From Xanthomonas sp. (GTDB taxonomy: Bacteria; Pseudomonadota; Gammaproteobacteria; Xanthomonadales; Xanthomonadaceae): a stretch of DNA of 64,000 nucleotides. Positions 19,364 to 27,761 of this stretch are shown here, piece after piece. The stretch is taken from the NCBI GenBank assembly GCA_018262705.1, contig JADFDQ010000010.1, positions 51,202-115,201 of the forward strand, given 5' to 3'. The first letter of the stretch is position 1. The number at the start of each line of letters is the position of its first letter. A program made the translations under genes and the position numbers. The notes beneath the pieces are model-generated. The model was not told the origin of the DNA. It made no database searches and saw only the letters and a program-made list of their open reading frames with translations.

Positions 19364-21421
19364 ATGACCAATCCTCAAACAGCAAAGACACCCTCAGCAG
19401 ACCCGCAAGCCCCCAAACCCACCGACACGGTTCTGGCCAGTTTCATCTGGAAGAACGCCGATGACCTGTGGGGTAATTTCAAGCACACCGACTTCGGCAA
19501 GATCATTCTGCCGTTCACACTGCTGCGCCGTCTGGAATGCGTCCTGGAGCCGACCCGCGAGCAGGTCCGTGCCGCCTATGCCAAGTTCAAGGACAAGGGC
19601 ATCGACCACGGGCGCATCCTGCGCCAGACCGCTGGCCTGCCGTTCTACAACACCTCCCAGTATTCGCTGGCCACGCTGGGTGCGACCAAGACCAAGTCCA
19701 ATCTGGAGGCGTACATCGCAGGCTTCTCGGACAACGCACGGGTGATCTTTGACCAGTTCAACTTCACCGACACCATTGCCCGGCTGGCGCGTGCCGACAT
19801 CCTGTTCAAGATCTGCCAGAACTTTGCCAATACCGACCTGCATCCGGACGCGGTACCTGATCGGGTGATGTCCAACATCTACGAGCACCTGATCCGCCGT
19901 TTCGGTGCCGAGGTGAACGAGGCGGCCGAAGACTTCATGACCCCGCGTGACGTGGTGCACCTGGCCACGACGCTGGTGCTTGATCCGGATGATGCGCTCT
20001 TTCGCAACAACCCTGGCCTGATCCGCACCCTGTATGACCCCACCTGCGGTACCGGTGGCTTTCTCACCGATGCGATGAACCATGTCGATGGTTTCGCCGC
20101 CAAAGGCAAGGCCCCACCGGTGTTGATTCCGTTTGGTCAGGAGCTGGAGCCGGAAACCCACGCGGTCGCGTTGGCCACGATGCTGCTGCGCCGGCTGGAA
20201 ACCGAGCCTTCGCGGGATCTGTCGGCCAACATCGCCGGGCCCAAGTCCACGCTGTCGCAGGACGCCTTTGCCGGTCAGCACTTCCACTATTGCCTGTCCA
20301 ATCCACCGTTCGGAAAGAAGTGGGAGCAAGACCAGGCTTTTGTCGAGCGCGAAGCCCGTGAGAAAGGGTTCCAGGGCCGCTTTGGCGCTGGCACGCCGCG
20401 GGTGTCCGATGGCTCGATGCTGTTCATCCAGCACCTGATCGACAAGCTCGAACACCCGAAGAAGGGCGGGGGGCGCGCCGCCATCATCTTGTCCGGCTCG
20501 CCCCTGTTCACCGGCAATGCCGGCCAGGGTGAGACCGAGATCCGCCGCTGGCTGCTGGAAAACGACCTGATCGACGCCATCGTCGCGCTGCCCACCGACA
20601 TCTTCTTCCGCACCGGCATCGGTACCTACATCTGGTTGCTGGACAACAACAAGCCCGCCGAACGCCAGGGCAAGGTGCAACTGATCGATGCCACCGCCAT
20701 GCACAGCCCCATGCGCAAGAGCGAGGGCAACAAGCGCCGCTACATCAGTGATGAGCAGATCCACGACATCGCCCGCCTGTATGCGGATTTCACCGCCGGC
20801 GAGAACGTACGCATCGTGGATTACCGCGATTTCGGCTATCGCCGCATCAAGGTGTTGCGGCCACTGCGCCTGACTGCGCAGGTCAGCGAGGAAGGGCTCG
20901 CCGCATTTCAGGCCAGCAAGCCCTTTGCCAAGCTGGAGGATGCAGAGCAGGCCGGCTGGTTGCAGTTGTTGCGCAAGCAATTGGGCCAGACCCGTCCCTA
21001 CGGCTGGTTCGAAGGCCTGCCGGCACTGGCGAAGAAGGCTGGCCTGCCGAGAATCGGCAAGCCGCTTGCCGCAGCACTTGAAGCCGCCTTCGGCGTGCGC
21101 AGCGCGGATGCTGCCGAGGTGCTGGATATTGAAGGCAACCCGGTGCCCGACAAGTCGCTGGAGGATTTCGAAAGCGTGCCGCTGGGGCAGGACGTGGGCG
21201 CGTACATGCAAGCCGAAGTGCTGCCGCATGTGCCCGATGCGTGGGTGGACACCAGCTATACCGACGAGCGCGACGGTGGCATCGGCAAGGTCGGTTATGA
21301 GATCAACTTCAACCGCTATTTCTACAAGTATGTGCCGCCACGCGAGCTGCATGTGATCGACGCGGAGCTGAAGGCGGTGGAAGCGGAGATTGCGGCGTTG
21401 CTGGAAGAGGTGGCAGAGTGA
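19364..21421 (+). CDS. hsdM: type I restriction-modification methyltransferase subunit HsdM
   Basis: This 685-residue N6-adenine methyltransferase subunit has the N-terminal HsdM_N helical domain (FIWKNADDLWGNFKHTDFGKI). It has the SAM-binding motif I (DPTCGTGGF, near residues 225-233) and the catalytic NPPF at 313-316. The C-terminal region (about 470-685) is longer than in E. coli HsdM. Together with HsdS it methylates the recognition site; with HsdR it cleaves unmodified DNA. The frame opens at 19313; the ATG at 19364 is preferred because the conserved region starts soon after. The stop overlaps the hsdS start region. It is the first gene of a five-gene operon. Confidence 0.95.
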   Translation: MTNPQTAKTPSADPQAPKPTDTVLASFIWKNADDLWGNFKHTDFGKIILPFTLLRRLECVLEPTREQVRAAYAKFKDKGIDHGRILRQTAGLPFYNTSQYSLATLGATKTKSNLEAYIAGFSDNARVIFDQFNFTDTIARLARADILFKICQNFANTDLHPDAVPDRVMSNIYEHLIRRFGAEVNEAAEDFMTPRDVVHLATTLVLDPDDALFRNNPGLIRTLYDPTCGTGGFLTDAMNHVDGFAAKGKAPPVLIPFGQELEPETHAVALATMLLRRLETEPSRDLSANIAGPKSTLSQDAFAGQHFHYCLSNPPFGKKWEQDQAFVEREAREKGFQGRFGAGTPRVSDGSMLFIQHLIDKLEHPKKGGGRAAIILSGSPLFTGNAGQGETEIRRWLLENDLIDAIVALPTDIFFRTGIGTYIWLLDNNKPAERQGKVQLIDATAMHSPMRKSEGNKRRYISDEQIHDIARLYADFTAGENVRIVDYRDFGYRRIKVLRPLRLTAQVSEEGLAAFQASKPFAKLEDAEQAGWLQLLRKQLGQTRPYGWFEGLPALAKKAGLPRIGKPLAAALEAAFGVRSADAAEVLDIEGNPVPDKSLEDFESVPLGQDVGAYMQAEVLPHVPDAWVDTSYTDERDGGIGKVGYEINFNRYFYKYVPPRELHVIDAELKAVEAEIAALLEEVAE

Positions 21422-22725
21422 TGCTCGCTCCTTCAGCGCTTCCCATGAAGAACTCGGGCATTGAGTGGGTCGGCAAGATTCCTGCGCACTGGTCGGTGCG
21501 CCCCTTCTACTCTTTCGCCTCTGAAGTTGACCACCCGAACAAGGGCTTGAAGGAACGCAACCTACTGTCGTTGAGCTATGGCCGACTGGTTCGCAAGGAC
21601 ATGGGCCGTCTGGAAGGCCTGACTCCGGCCAGCTTCGAGGGATACAACGTCATTGAGGCCAATGACATCGTATTCCGCCTCACTGACCTCCAGAACGATC
21701 AGACGAGCCTGCGCTCTGCCCGCTCCCAGGAGCGAGGGATTATCACTTCCGCTTACGTGACCGTTCGCCCGCAAACAAGCCCTCGATTCTTCGAGTACCT
21801 GATGCGCTCGTATGACACCAGCAAGGTGTTCTATGGCATCGGTGGCGGCATTCGCCAATCAATGAAGTTCGCAGACCTCAAGCGGCTGCCGGTTGTGGTT
21901 CCGCCTGTCGACGTGATGGACGCCATCGCCTCCCACCTCGACCGCGCCACCGTACGCATCGACGCCCTAGTGGCCAAGAAGACCCGCTTCATCGAGCTGC
22001 TTCGCGAGAAGCGCCAGGCGCTGATCACCCATGCCGTCACCAAGGGGCTGGATGCCGGCGTGCCGATGAAGGACAGCGGGGTCGAGTGGCTGGGGGAGGT
22101 GCCGGCGCACTGGGAGATTGGTGCGACGCGCCGCTACTACTCTTTCAACCCTTCAAAGAGAGAAATCTCCAACCGCCCTCGCTCAGACGAGGTTTCGTTT
22201 CTTCCTATGGAGGCCATCGGAGAAACTGGAGCACTTGATCTGGCTCGCACCCGTCCTATCGCCGAAGTGGAGACGGGGTATTCATATTTCGCGAACGGCG
22301 ATGTAGTCATGGCTAAGATCACACCCTGCTTTGAGAACGGGAAAGGCTCCCCCGTCAATGACCTCATTGGAGGCGTAGGTTTTGGTACAACTGAGTTGAT
22401 CGTTCTGCGCCCATCCCGGTTGGTGAGCCAGCGGTACTCATGGTGGCTATTCTCTGCAGCTGGCTTTCGTCGATTTGCCGAAGGTTACATGGAGGGATCA
22501 GCTGGCCAAAAGAGAGTTCAGGATGACTGGCTCAAAGCTCAGAAAGTGGCTATGCCCCCTCGCCAGGGACAAGACGACATCGTCGCCCACCTCGACCGCG
22601 CCACCGCCCACATCGACACACTGATTACCAAAACCGAGCGCTCCATCGAGCTGCTGCACGAGCACCGCACGGCCCTCATTACCGCCGCCGTCACCGGCAA
22701 GATTGACCTTCGGGAGGCTACGTGA
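21421..22725 (+). CDS. hsdS: type I restriction-modification specificity subunit HsdS
   Basis: This 434-residue DNA-recognition subunit has two target-recognition domains arranged as an internal repeat. Each half starts with SGIEWxGxIPAHW (first near residue 12, second near residue 218). Each ends with a coiled-coil conserved region HLDRATxxIDxLxxKxxRxIELLxExRxALIT. The bipartite recognition site cannot be predicted from sequence alone. Start: ATG 21421 overlaps the hsdM stop; GTG 21418 is in frame and equally possible. The second TRD (about 22120-22560) has visibly lower GC than the rest of the operon, as expected for a swapped recognition domain. Confidence 0.94.
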   Translation: MLAPSALPMKNSGIEWVGKIPAHWSVRPFYSFASEVDHPNKGLKERNLLSLSYGRLVRKDMGRLEGLTPASFEGYNVIEANDIVFRLTDLQNDQTSLRSARSQERGIITSAYVTVRPQTSPRFFEYLMRSYDTSKVFYGIGGGIRQSMKFADLKRLPVVVPPVDVMDAIASHLDRATVRIDALVAKKTRFIELLREKRQALITHAVTKGLDAGVPMKDSGVEWLGEVPAHWEIGATRRYYSFNPSKREISNRPRSDEVSFLPMEAIGETGALDLARTRPIAEVETGYSYFANGDVVMAKITPCFENGKGSPVNDLIGGVGFGTTELIVLRPSRLVSQRYSWWLFSAAGFRRFAEGYMEGSAGQKRVQDDWLKAQKVAMPPRQGQDDIVAHLDRATAHIDTLITKTERSIELLHEHRTALITAAVTGKIDLREAT

Positions 22726-23135
22726 ACGCCCCCTCCTCTGGCAATCAACCGCCAAGCATGACGGATGAAACCTGGAGCTTCATCCGGCAGCTGTGGGTTG
22801 ATACCCGCAACGAGCTGGACCGTTCACTGTTTCTGGCCTCATCGGCGGGGATTGGCTTCTGCATGAGCATGCTGTTCGACAAGGAGCTTGTCTCGAACGC
22901 GTGCGTGATGACCTTCTTACTCATCGGCTTGGTGGCCTTCTCTTCGGCTGCCGCCACCATATTGCTCGTCTTCAAATACAACGCCGCCTACCTGCATCGA
23001 CTGTTGAACGACCCTGCCGCGAGCAACAAAGACCCACTCTTGGGCAAGCTGGATTGGATCGCTGTCGGGATGTTCATCCTGGCGGTACTTTCAATGCTTG
23101 CAGCCATCATCGCGCGACTCTTGAGTGGCGCCTAA
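22722..23135 (+). CDS. small integral membrane protein inside the hsd operon, unknown function
   Basis: The family of this 137-residue protein is not recognised. It has an N-terminal soluble stretch of about 35 residues (SFIRQLWVDTRNELDR). Three hydrophobic segments follow: LFLASSAGIGFCMSMLF (about 36-52), VMTFLLIGLVAFSSAAATIL (about 62-82) and WIAVGMFILAVLSMLAAIIA (about 112-131). Between the last two is a charged loop. The GTG start overlaps the hsdS stop (GTGA) and has GGGAGG 4-5 nt upstream, so it is coupled to hsdS translation. Position between hsdS and hsdR suggests a role with the restriction system (membrane anchoring or a second effector); that is inference only. Confidence 0.85.
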   Translation: MNAPSSGNQPPSMTDETWSFIRQLWVDTRNELDRSLFLASSAGIGFCMSMLFDKELVSNACVMTFLLIGLVAFSSAAATILLVFKYNAAYLHRLLNDPAASNKDPLLGKLDWIAVGMFILAVLSMLAAIIARLLSGA

Positions 23136-23144
23136 GGATTCGAC

Positions 23145-23315
23145 ATGACAGACAACACAGAGATGAAGCCAGGAAGCGACGCAACCAAAAGCCTCAATAA
23201 CTTGCCGGTGCAGCGTCCTGCACAACAGGGCAACCCCGGCCAAGGGCAGTCTCAGAACCAGCAAGGTGGCGGGAACAGCAACCAAGGCAACTCCCCGCAA
23301 TCTGACCGAAAGTAA
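23145..23315 (+). CDS. small Q/N/G-rich disordered protein inside the hsd operon
   Basis: This 56-residue open frame has AAGGA 6-7 nt before its ATG and lies 9 bp after the membrane-protein gene and 46 bp before hsdR. The product starts MTDNTEMKPGSDATKSLNNL and then becomes low-complexity, rich in Gln, Asn, Gly and Pro (QGNPGQGQSQNQQGGGN), ending SPQSDRK. No domain is recognised and it is predicted disordered. Ribosome site, spacing and operon position support a real gene; the function is unknown. Confidence 0.65.
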   Translation: MTDNTEMKPGSDATKSLNNLPVQRPAQQGNPGQGQSQNQQGGGNSNQGNSPQSDRK

Positions 23316-23361
23316 GCAACACGCGCACTAACGCCACGCTACTTTCACGGACTTAATAGCC

Positions 23362-26300
23362 ATGCAACCTGCCTTCACCGACACCGCTCACTGCGAGAAG
23401 TACTTCGAGGAGTACATCGTCCAGCAGCTTGCTGCGCAGGGCTGGAAGGTGGGCGACACATCCGGCTATGACCAGAACCACGCCCTATACCCCGAGGACC
23501 TGGTGACCTGGTTGCAGGCGACCCAGCCGAAAAAATGGGAGCGCTTGGTCGCTGGCAATGGCGATAAGGCCACCGCCACCTTGATGGACCGCTTGGCCCA
23601 TGCGCTGAACAAGGACGGCACGGTGCTGGTGTTGCGCAACGGCATCAAGCTGGTCGGTGCCGGGGGCGAAATCAGCCTGAGCGAAGGCCAGCCCGAAGAC
23701 GAGCGTGACCCGTCCGCATGGCAGCGCTATCAGGCCAACATCCTGCGTGTGGTGCCGCAACTGAAATACCGCCCCGGCAGCCAACTGGCCATCGACTTGG
23801 TGTTCTTCATCAACGGTCTCCCGGTGGCCACCGTGGAGGTCAAGACCGACTTCACCCAATCCGCCGAAGCGGCAGTGGAGCAGTACAAGAACGACCGAAT
23901 GCCGACCGACCCGGCCACCCGCCGGGTGGAGCCGCTGCTGACCTTCAAGCGTGGCGCTGTGGTGCATTTCGCGCTGTCTGACAGTGACATCCGCATGGCG
24001 ACCAAACTCGATGGCGCCAATACGTTTTTCCTGCCCTTCAACCTGGGCCGCGACGGCCATGCCGGCAACCCGATTCGCGAGGACGGCGAATACCCGGTGG
24101 CCTACTTCTGGGAGCAGGTATGCCAGCGCGACAACTGGCTGCGCATCTTCCACAGCTTCGTCTACACCGAGAAGAAGGACGTGGTGGACTTGGCTGGCAA
24201 CCACCAGCGCAAGGAAACGCTGATCTTCCCGCGCTTCCACCAGTGGGATGCGGTCAGCCGGATGATCGCCGATGCCAAGAAAAATGGCCCCGGCATGGCC
24301 TATCTGTGCGAGCACTCGGCCGGCTCCGGCAAGACCAGCACCATTGCCTGGACCGCGCATGACCTGATCCGCCTGCGCACACCCGCCAAGGGCGATCCTT
24401 ACTTCCATTCGGTCATCGTGGTCACCGACCGCACCGTGCTGGACAAGCAGTTGCAGGACGCGGTGCAGCAGATCGATCACCAGACCGGCCTGATCGCCGC
24501 CATCGGCGACCGGGACACCGGCCGCAGCAAGTCCGAAGAGCTGGCCGATGCGCTGGAACGGCAGACCCCGATCATCGTGGTCACCATCCAGACCTTCCCC
24601 TATGCGATGGAGCAGATCCTGACCAACGGCAAGCTGGCAGACCGCAACTTCGCCGTCATCATCGACGAGGCGCATACCAGCCAAACCGGCACGGCGGCAT
24701 CCAAGCTGCAAGCGACGCTTGCCCTGCGCGATGCCTCGGCGATGGAAGGACTGACCGTGGAGGAGCTGCTGGAGAAGATCCAGTCCTCGCGGGTGCGGCC
24801 CAGGAACGTGTCCTACTTTGCGTTCACCGCCACCCCCAAGCACGCCACCATGATGTTGTTTGGGCGACCCAAGGATCCGACGCAGCCGGCCAGCAAAGAC
24901 AACCTGCCGGAGGCCTTCCACAAGTACCCGATGCGCCAAGCCATCGAGGAGGGCTTCATCCTCGATGTGCTCGAAGGCTACCTGCCGTACAAAACCGCGT
25001 TCAACTTGGCCGAGCCAGACAAGGATGGCAAGCGCGTGGATAGAAGGGCGGCCAAGCGGGCGCTGGCCAAATGGTTGAACCTGCACGCCACCAACGTGAC
25101 TCAGAAGGTCGAGTTCATCGTCGAACACTTCGCTGCCAACGTGGCCCCGCTGCTGGGTGGTACTGCCAAGGCGATGATCGTGACCTCATCGCGTGCGGCG
25201 GCGGTGCGCTACAAGAAGGCAATCGACGCATACATCGCGGCCCACCCGCAGCACCAGGGCTTCCAGGCATTGGTGGCGTTTTCCGGTTCACTCACGGGCA
25301 GGGAAGTCACCCACCCCACGGACGAGGCCCTGAAGAACGACCCCTTCGTGGCCCAGGACGACGAGCAATTCACCGAGAGCTCGATGAACCCGCGCCAGTA
25401 CGGCAGCGACTTGCGCAAGGTGTTCGAGCGCCCGGAGTTTCGGGTGATGATCGTGGCCAACAAGTTCCAGACCGGGTTCGACCAGCCCAAGCTTTGCGCG
25501 ATGTATCTGGACAAGAAAATCGCCAACCCGGTGGAGATCGTGCAGACGCTTTCGCGTTTGAACCGTACCACGCTGGGCAAGGACACCACCTTTGTCGTGG
25601 ATTTTGTGAACGAGCCACAAAGCATCCTGGACGCCTTCGCCCGCTACGACGCCGGCGCCCGCATCCAGAATGTGCAGAACCCCAACGTGGTGTACGACTT
25701 GCAGGAGACCCTGGATCGCGCTGGAATCTATTCTCGCGAGGACGTGCAGCAATACAAGGCGATTCGCTACCGCTCTGCTGCTGCCTATGCGGCAGGGGAG
25801 AAGTCTCAGCACAAGGCGCTGTACGCAGCGACCAGTGTGCCTACCCGGCGTTTCAATGACCGGCTGGCCACTTTGCGCAAGGCAATTCAGGCCGCAGAGG
25901 CGGATTACGAGGCGGCGCGTCTTCAGGGCAACGAGGCCGGCATGAAGGCGGCGGATGCCGCCCGCGAGATTCAGGCCGAAGCGCTACAACAGTTGCTGGA
26001 TTTCAGGGCTGGGCTGAACCGGTTTGGATCGCTCTACACCTATATCGCCCAGACCATCGACTTTGGCGACCCCGAACTGGAGGCCTTCGCCAGCTTTGCC
26101 CGACTGCTCTCCAAGCGGCTGGACGGCATTTCGCCGGAGCAAGTGGACGTCTCTGGCCTGGTGTTGACCGGCTATGACATCAAGGCGGGAATCCGCGAGG
26201 GTGGCCAGACCGAGGATGACAAGCTGGTGCTTCGGCCAGTCGGTCCCGGAGGCGGTGGCGCAGCTGCGTTGCCTGTACATCTGCGTCAGCTGATTGCGCG

Positions 26301-26610
26301 TCTGAATTCGATCTTTGGGGAGGTGACGCCGCTGACCGACAAGGTTGCCTTCGTCAACCACATTGCCGACATCGCCCGCGAAGATGCGAACACCGTCGCC
26401 CAAATCGCCAACAACCCCCGCGAGACCGCCATGAACGGCAACATCAAGGGCACCGTGGAAGCCGCCGTCGTGCGCGCCTACCAATCACATGGCGACTTGG
26501 CCGCGCACGTCATGCAGCACGACCAACAGGCGATGGAACCGCTGGTGGGACTGATCTACGAACTCATCAAGGCCGGACAGAACATTGACCGGTCGCAGTT
26601 GGGGATTTGA
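23362..26610 (+). CDS. hsdR: type I restriction endonuclease/translocase subunit HsdR
   Basis: This 1082-residue motor-nuclease subunit has an N-terminal PD-(D/E)xK nuclease with D145 (AIDLVFF) and E159-V-K161 (VEVKTDF). The SF2 helicase motor has Walker A GSGKTS with K324, and a DEAH box at 435-438 (IIDEAHTSQTG). Later helicase motifs include FAFTATPK and VANKFQTGFDQPKL. A C-terminal helical region follows for contact with the methylase core. All catalytic motifs are intact, so the restriction system appears functional. Last gene of the operon; the ATG at 23362 precedes the family N-terminus. Confidence 0.95.
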   Translation: MQPAFTDTAHCEKYFEEYIVQQLAAQGWKVGDTSGYDQNHALYPEDLVTWLQATQPKKWERLVAGNGDKATATLMDRLAHALNKDGTVLVLRNGIKLVGAGGEISLSEGQPEDERDPSAWQRYQANILRVVPQLKYRPGSQLAIDLVFFINGLPVATVEVKTDFTQSAEAAVEQYKNDRMPTDPATRRVEPLLTFKRGAVVHFALSDSDIRMATKLDGANTFFLPFNLGRDGHAGNPIREDGEYPVAYFWEQVCQRDNWLRIFHSFVYTEKKDVVDLAGNHQRKETLIFPRFHQWDAVSRMIADAKKNGPGMAYLCEHSAGSGKTSTIAWTAHDLIRLRTPAKGDPYFHSVIVVTDRTVLDKQLQDAVQQIDHQTGLIAAIGDRDTGRSKSEELADALERQTPIIVVTIQTFPYAMEQILTNGKLADRNFAVIIDEAHTSQTGTAASKLQATLALRDASAMEGLTVEELLEKIQSSRVRPRNVSYFAFTATPKHATMMLFGRPKDPTQPASKDNLPEAFHKYPMRQAIEEGFILDVLEGYLPYKTAFNLAEPDKDGKRVDRRAAKRALAKWLNLHATNVTQKVEFIVEHFAANVAPLLGGTAKAMIVTSSRAAAVRYKKAIDAYIAAHPQHQGFQALVAFSGSLTGREVTHPTDEALKNDPFVAQDDEQFTESSMNPRQYGSDLRKVFERPEFRVMIVANKFQTGFDQPKLCAMYLDKKIANPVEIVQTLSRLNRTTLGKDTTFVVDFVNEPQSILDAFARYDAGARIQNVQNPNVVYDLQETLDRAGIYSREDVQQYKAIRYRSAAAYAAGEKSQHKALYAATSVPTRRFNDRLATLRKAIQAAEADYEAARLQGNEAGMKAADAAREIQAEALQQLLDFRAGLNRFGSLYTYIAQTIDFGDPELEAFASFARLLSKRLDGISPEQVDVSGLVLTGYDIKAGIREGGQTEDDKLVLRPVGPGGGGAAALPVHLRQLIARLNSIFGEVTPLTDKVAFVNHIADIAREDANTVAQIANNPRETAMNGNIKGTVEAAVVRAYQSHGDLAAHVMQHDQQAMEPLVGLIYELIKAGQNIDRSQLGI

Positions 26611-26639
26611 TCAGGTTCAAGGGGGGGGGCTGAACGACA

Positions 26640-26726
26640 GTGTGGCCTGCATCGGCGCCAGCGGCGACCTTGACGGCACTGTGTCCAACATCGAGACCAA
26701 TGGCATTCTTGCAGCAGGGTCCTTGG
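26640..26726 (-). pseudogene. ParM/StbA-like actin-type partition protein, N-terminal remnant
   Basis: Read on the minus strand, this stretch encodes NAIGLDVGHSAVKVAAGADA. That resembles the phosphate-1 loop at the start of plasmid ParM/StbA actin-like ATPases (IGLDxGxSxxKVxxG). The frame is fused at its left to IS-remnant sequence and soon loses similarity. Only about 20-25 codons remain, so the assignment is suggestive rather than proven, but it fits the plasmid character of this element. Confidence 0.45.
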
Positions 26727-26761
26727 GTGGGCGTGGTGGACACACTACACCAAGCTAGTGA

Positions 26762-26968
26762 TCCACCGAACTTGCTCCGCCACAGGTAGTACGAGGCATC
26801 ACTGAACCCGTGCCGCCGGCACAGGTCCTTCACCGCCATGCCGGCATCGGCCTCATGCAAGAAGCCGATGATCTGTTCCTCGGTAAAACGCTTCTTCACG
26901 TCCAATCTCCTAGGGTTGCGGGACTGGACTCCAAATCGCTGTGCTACTCAAAAATGGGGGGACGTCGT
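26762..26968 (-). mobile_element. IS3-family element remnant (5' end of orfA)
   Basis: From a TTG at 26905 the minus strand encodes about 48 residues starting MDVKKRFTEEQIIGFLHEAD, with LCRRHGFSDASYYLWRSKFGG. This is the helix-turn-helix N-terminus of IS3-family (IS2/IS407-like) OrfA. Similarity ends at about 26762, where the sequence switches to the ParM-like remnant. The 26906-26968 part, ending in a C-rich stretch, may be the IS left end. The rest of the IS, including orfB, is gone. Confidence 0.75.
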
Positions 26969-26987
26969 GATGAAAACAATATTACTC

Positions 26988-27047
26988 AATGGTACTTGTC
27001 ATTGAGTAATGACAAGTACCATTAAGTACCATTACACAATGGTACTT
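26988..27047. repeat. AT-rich array of AAGTACCATT inverted/direct repeats (candidate centromere or operator)
   Basis: A 16-bp arm AATGGTACTTGTCATT (26988-27003) is followed, after a 4-nt spacer, by its perfect complement (27008-27023). AAGTACCATT recurs at 27024-27033 and its complement AATGGTACTT at 27038-27047. That makes four copies of one 10-mer within 60 bp, in a markedly AT-rich island. The array lies upstream (minus-strand sense) of the ParM-like remnant, the position of a parC site or autoregulated partition promoter. Confidence 0.75.
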
Positions 27048-27124
27048 TCTGAAATACTATTGTATATCAAATAGGTAGAGCATAATCAGGCCACCAACAC
27101 CCATGTCTGCCGGTGCTGCCGGCG

Positions 27125-27302
27125 TGGTGACGTGGCGACAACGCCCTGTCAACTCCCCATCAACACCACGTCACCAGTCTGGTGACGACCCTTCAGCCCG
27201 GATCGGCAGGAGGCGACTTAAACCCTTATTATCGACGCCCTTCACCTTTTTTCGAACTACGTTATAGCGCACGGGTGCTGATCGCACGCACTACGTTATA
27301 GC
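27125..27302. repeat. dyad and direct repeats: TGGTGACG palindrome and ACTACGTTATAGC pair
   Basis: CGTCACCA-3 nt-TGGTGACG forms a perfect dyad at 27169-27187, and a further TGGTGACG is at 27125-27132. A 13-mer ACTACGTTATAGC occurs at 27256-27268 and 27290-27302 (34 bp apart). These look like operator or iteron-type protein-binding sites. No gene is convincingly encoded in 26906-28620. Confidence 0.6.
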
Positions 27303-27322
27303 AGGTCAGGCCGTTCGCAAAC

Positions 27323-27617
27323 TCTCGATGGCCGGGAAAAGCGGGTGCAATCATGCAGTTGGCGGCGTCTGTGTGGTGGTATGCGGCAATCTCGGTGGCC
27401 GGGTGGTGGGTCGGAGAGTCTCGATGGCCGGGTGCGGTTGTAGGGGCAGCCATGCAGGCCGGGGAGGGGCGTTCGTGCGGTCTCGATGGCCGGGGTGGCA
27501 GTAGGTGTCAGTTGGGCGAGAGCGCAGCGGTGGTTCGTGCTGTCTTGGTGGCCGGGGTGGTGGTGGGTGTCTGCACCGTGATTGCGGTCTGGAAATGGGG
27601 CTGTCTCGATGGCCGGG
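27323..27617. repeat. six dispersed copies of a TCTCGATGGCCGGG element
   Basis: Copies start at 27323, 27390 (1 mismatch), 27419, 27481, 27543 (2 mismatches) and 27604. The last four are spaced 61-62 bp, with unrelated sequence between. The repeat is too short, and the spacing too long, for a CRISPR. No protein family is recognisable in any frame through it. Confidence 0.7.
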
Positions 27618-27653
27618 TGGCGATAGGTGACTGAGTGGGTGGGCGGTGAGTGC

Positions 27654-27750
27654 ATAAATGGATGGATTCCGGCGCAGGAAAGGGGTGGCGAAGAATAAAT
27701 GGATGGATTTGGGCGGGAGTCTGCGGCACGGAAGAATAAATGGATGGATT
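27654..27750. repeat. three ATAAATGGATGGATT repeats at exact 41-bp spacing
   Basis: The 15-mer ATAAATGGATGGATT occurs at 27654-27668, 27695-27709 and 27736-27750. The period is exactly 41 bp, about four helical turns. It is AT-rich compared with its surroundings and directly precedes the hairpin array. Confidence 0.8.
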
Positions 27751-27761
27751 AAGGCGGAGGC

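Noticed and set aside
23145..23315. Treating the Q/N-rich frame as a prion-forming protein
   Set aside because: Only about 25 residues are Q/N/G-rich; too short to claim amyloid behaviour from sequence.
27323..27617. CRISPR array made of the TCTCGATGGCCGGG elements
   Set aside because: The conserved box is only 14 bp, copies carry mismatches, one interval is 29 bp and others 61-67 bp, and no cas gene is present in the window.
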